Part shown: piece by piece, positions 58,058-60,270 of the stretch
How positions within the stretch are numbered: the stretch's first letter is position 1
Layout: each line of letters starts with the position of its first letter
Source of the DNA: JALZBL01 sp040004775
GTDB lineage: Bacteria; Actinomycetota; Actinomycetes; Mycobacteriales; Jatrophihabitantaceae
Assembly: GCA_040004775.1 (NCBI GenBank)
Contig: JBDUAD010000005.1
Location: forward strand, 1-60,270
Length of the DNA stretch: 60,270 nucleotides
Direction: 5' to 3'
The notes under the pieces: generated by a model
What the model was told of the DNA's origin: nothing
Seen by the model: only the letters and a program-made list of their open reading frames with translations
Databases searched by the model: none
Translations under genes and position numbers: made by a program

Positions 58058-60090
58058 AGGATGGCGGCCGTGGGGGACACGTTCATCCGGCGGGCGACCA
58101 CGTCGGCGATCTCGGCGACGGCGTCCTCGACCGGGATGCCGTTGCGCTGGCTGCCGTCGCGGTAACGGAACGACACCGCACGCTGCCCGGCGTCCTCGGC
58201 GCCGGCGATGAGCATGAACGGCACCTTCTGCCGCTGCGCGGTGCGGATCTTCTTCTGCATCCGGTCGTCGGAATCGTCAACCTCGACGCGGATACGAGCC
58301 GAACGCAACCGGGCGGCGACGTCGTGCAGGTAGTCGTTCTGGCCGTCGGTGACCGGGATGGCCACCACCTGCACCGGCGACAGCCAGGCCGGAAACGCCC
58401 CGGCGTAGTGCTCGGTGAGCACGCCGACGAAGCGCTCGATCGAGCCGAAAAGGGCGCGGTGGATCATCATCGGCTGGTGGCGCTGGCCGTCCTCGCCCTG
58501 GTACTCGAGCCCGAAGCGGCGGGGCTGGTTGAAGTCGACCTGGATGGTGGACATCTGCCAGGTCCGCCCGATGGCATCGCGGGCCTGGACGCTGATCTTG
58601 GGCCCGTAATAGGCCGCACCGCCCGGGTCGGGCACGAGCTCCAGGCCGGACTCCTCGGCCGCCCGGCGCAGCGTCTCGGTGGCCTCCTCCCACTCGTCGT
58701 CCGCGCCGATGAACTTCGGCGAGTCGTCGCGCGTGGACAGCTCGAGGTAGAAGTCGTCGAGGCCGTAGTCGCGCAGCAGGTCGAGCACGAAGCGCAGCAG
58801 CGCGGCCAGCTCGCCTGGCATCTGTTCCTTGGTGCAGTAGATGTGCGCGTCGTCCATGGTGAGCCCGCGAACGCGGGTCAGGCCGTGCACCACTCCGGAC
58901 TTCTCGTAGCGGTAGACCGTGCCGAACTCGAACAGCCGCAGCGGCAACTCGCGGTACGAGCGCCCGCGGGCCCGGAAGATCAGGTTGTGCATCGGGCAGT
59001 TCATGGCCTTGAGGTAGTAGTCCGCGCCCTCGAAGGTGATCGGCGGGAACATCGTGTCCGCGTAGTACGGCAGGTGCCCGGACGTGCGGAACAGGCCCTC
59101 CTTGCTGATGTGCGGAGTGTTGACGAACTCATACCCCGCCTCCTCGTGGCGCTGGCGGGAGTAGGCCTCCATCTCCCGGCGCAGGATGCCGCCCTTGGGG
59201 TGGAATACGGCCAGCCCGGAGCCGATCTCGTCCGGGAAGCTGAACAGGTCGAGCTCCGCGCCGAGCTTGCGATGGTCGCGCTTGGCCGCCTCCTCGAGCC
59301 GAGCGAGGTGGGCTTTAAGGTCCTCGCGGCTGGCCCACGCCGTGCCGTAGATGCGCTGCAGCTGAGGGTTCTTCTCGCTGCCGCGCCAGTAGGCCGCCGC
59401 GCCACGCATCAGCTTGACCGCCGGGATGCGGCGGGTGGTGGGCAGATGCGGCCCGCGGCACAGATCGGTCCAGATCCGCTCCCCGGTGCGGGCGTCGAGG
59501 TTGTCGTACATCGTCAGCCCGCCGGCGCCGACCTCGGTCGACGCGCCCTCGACGTCCTCGACCTCGCCGGCCGTGCTCTTGAGGCCGATCAGCTCGAGCT
59601 TGAACCGCTCGGCGGCCAGCTCGGCGCGGGCGTCGTCGTCGGAGATCGGCCGACGGAAGAAGCGCTGAGCGGCCTTGATGATCTCCTGCATCCGCTTTTC
59701 GATTGCGGTCAGGTCCTCAGGAGTGAACGGGCGGGCGGGCAGGAAGTCGTAGTAGAAGCCGTTCTCGATCGGTGGGCCGATGCCGAGCAACGTGCCCGGG
59801 AACAGGTCCTGCACCGCCTGGGCCAACACGTGGGCACTGGAGTGACGGATCACGGCCAGGCCGTCGGCGGAGCTGGCGGCCACCGGTTCCACATCGACGG
59901 CCGTGTCGAACGCAACGTCGAGATCACGCAGGGTGCCGCCGTCGACCTCGCGGACGACCACCGCTCCGGCCGGCCCGTCCAGCGACATCCCGGCCGCCTC
60001 GAGGGCGGCCCGCGCGGTGCTGCCGGCCGGGACCGTCAGCCGGCGGTCCTGGGCCGGCTCGGACGAGGGCGGGGCAAGACCGACGGACAA
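58054..60090 (-). CDS. thrS: Threonine-tRNA ligase
   Basis: Charges tRNA-Thr and edits Ser-tRNA. It has 678 residues from TTG 60090, with GGAG six bases upstream. The N-terminal TGS-like domain (about 1-70) is followed by the editing domain (RHSSAHVLAQAV and DLCRGPHLP), the catalytic core (GTVYRYEKSGVVHGLTRVRGLTMDDAH read in parts, zinc Cys in KAMNCPMHN, motif 3 MMIHRALFGSIERFVGVL) and the anticodon-binding domain. Complete. It heads the minus-strand run to the DUF3048 gene. Confidence 0.97.
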   Translation of the reverse strand: MSVGLAPPSSEPAQDRRLTVPAGSTARAALEAAGMSLDGPAGAVVVREVDGGTLRDLDVAFDTAVDVEPVAASSADGLAVIRHSSAHVLAQAVQDLFPGTLLGIGPPIENGFYYDFLPARPFTPEDLTAIEKRMQEIIKAAQRFFRRPISDDDARAELAAERFKLELIGLKSTAGEVEDVEGASTEVGAGGLTMYDNLDARTGERIWTDLCRGPHLPTTRRIPAVKLMRGAAAYWRGSEKNPQLQRIYGTAWASREDLKAHLARLEEAAKRDHRKLGAELDLFSFPDEIGSGLAVFHPKGGILRREMEAYSRQRHEEAGYEFVNTPHISKEGLFRTSGHLPYYADTMFPPITFEGADYYLKAMNCPMHNLIFRARGRSYRELPLRLFEFGTVYRYEKSGVVHGLTRVRGLTMDDAHIYCTKEQMPGELAALLRFVLDLLRDYGLDDFYLELSTRDDSPKFIGADDEWEEATETLRRAAEESGLELVPDPGGAAYYGPKISVQARDAIGRTWQMSTIQVDFNQPRRFGLEYQGEDGQRHQPMMIHRALFGSIERFVGVLTEHYAGAFPAWLSPVQVVAIPVTDGQNDYLHDVAARLRSARIRVEVDDSDDRMQKKIRTAQRQKVPFMLIAGAEDAGQRAVSFRYRDGSQRNGIPVEDAVAEIADVVARRMNVSPTAAIL

Positions 60091-60135
60091 CGGGGGCTCC
60101 AGGCGTGGACGGCAGGAACGGACAGCGGGCGGATT

Positions 60136-60172
60136 CGGCCACCGCGGCGCGCTGCGCGGTCCACGGTGGCCG
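60136..60172 (-). promoter_or_regulatory. Strong hairpin in the thrS leader
   Basis: CGGCCACCG (60136-60144) and CGGTGGCCG (60164-60172) are a perfect 9-base inverted repeat with a 19-base loop that can fold further (CGCG...CGCG). It lies in the 103-base gap upstream of thrS TTG 60090, inside the leader if transcription starts at the box at 60183-60188. Role unknown. Confidence 0.55.
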
Positions 60173-60182
60173 CCGACAGTGG

Positions 60183-60188
60183 ATGCTA
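60183..60188 (-). promoter_or_regulatory. Candidate -10 box TAGCAT for thrS
   Basis: TAGCAT on the minus strand, start near 60176, leader about 86 bases containing the hairpin. It lies six bases from the divergent lipoprotein start, so the two promoters overlap. Confidence 0.4.
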
Positions 60189-60193
60189 GTGCG

Positions 60194-60270
60194 ATGCCGA
60201 GCGGGGGCCGACGGGGTTTCGCTACCGTCGCCGCGCTACTACTGGTGACGGCCTGCAGCGGCGCCTCGCG
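60194..60270 (+). CDS. Lipoprotein, 5' end only
   Basis: ATG 60194 opens a signal peptide with a basic N-terminus (SGGRRG), a hydrophobic core (TVAALLLV) and lipobox LVTAC; Cys21 would be lipidated. Only 25 codons lie in the window, so the function cannot be told. It is divergent from thrS with 103 bases between start codons. Confidence 0.75.
   Translation, partial: MPSGGRRGFATVAALLLVTACSGAS

Noticed and set aside
60150..60172. T-box riboswitch for thrS
   Set aside because: TGGACCGCG lacks one base of the TGGNACCGCG core, no specifier stem is visible, and the leader from the likely start is under 90 bases. Kept only as a hairpin.

Overview
The window is dense, very GC-rich DNA from a high-GC Gram-positive bacterium (Actinomycetota). 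The gene order, GTG/TTG starts, TANNNT -10 boxes sitting just before start codons, and phosphatidylinositol-mannoside genes all point there. The species cannot be named from this sequence. 57 protein genes are supported, two of them cut by the window ends. 51 lie on the minus strand and six on the plus strand (aldo/keto reductase, GNAT acetyltransferase, TrmL, cyclophilin, and the lipoprotein start at the right end are clear; no tRNA or rRNA gene was seen). More than 20 minus-strand junctions overlap by 1-8 bases, mostly as ATGA or GTGA.

Reading in the direction of transcription (right to left): thrS, a HIT protein, PIP synthase, an acyltransferase and a PimA-type mannosyltransferase open a phosphatidylinositol-mannoside operon that ends in a LemA-like and a DUF3048 lipoprotein gene (60090-52921). 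Next come pdxS, an uncharacterised gene, pdxT and yebC (PLP synthesis), then ruvC-ruvA-ruvB behind a perfect LexA-type box, yajC-secD-secF, apt and rel. A plus-strand cyclophilin and a 386-base intergenic region with a phased repeat array follow. Then MBL hydrolase-hisS-aspS, trmL (plus), an ATP-dependent DNA ligase, rarA, two small membrane genes, alaS, ruvX, mltG, aroE, a prepilin peptidase, aroC-aroK-aroB-aroQ (shikimate pathway), a GNAT gene (plus), efp and nusB.

The left part holds the de novo pyrimidine operon pyrR-pyrB-pyrC-(membrane gene)-carA-carB-pyrK-pyrD-pyrF (18124-7289), which encodes every step to UMP except PyrE. It is preceded by a PyrR-binding RNA element. A plus-strand aldo/keto reductase separates it from gmk-rpoZ-coaBC-metK-priA and a lipoprotein gene cut by the left end.

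Almost everything is ordinary core genome. I found no convincing new multigene system. The points most worth a second look are the SOS box at ruvC, the PyrR leader, the phased TGGCG repeat array upstream of the MBL gene, an EF-P loop reading PGKGG instead of the usual actinobacterial PGKGP, a 345-residue disordered tail on SecD, low-complexity N-terminal extensions at translationally coupled starts, and several places where genes usual at this locus (mihF, bldD, pepQ, tesB, rpsD) are absent or replaced.
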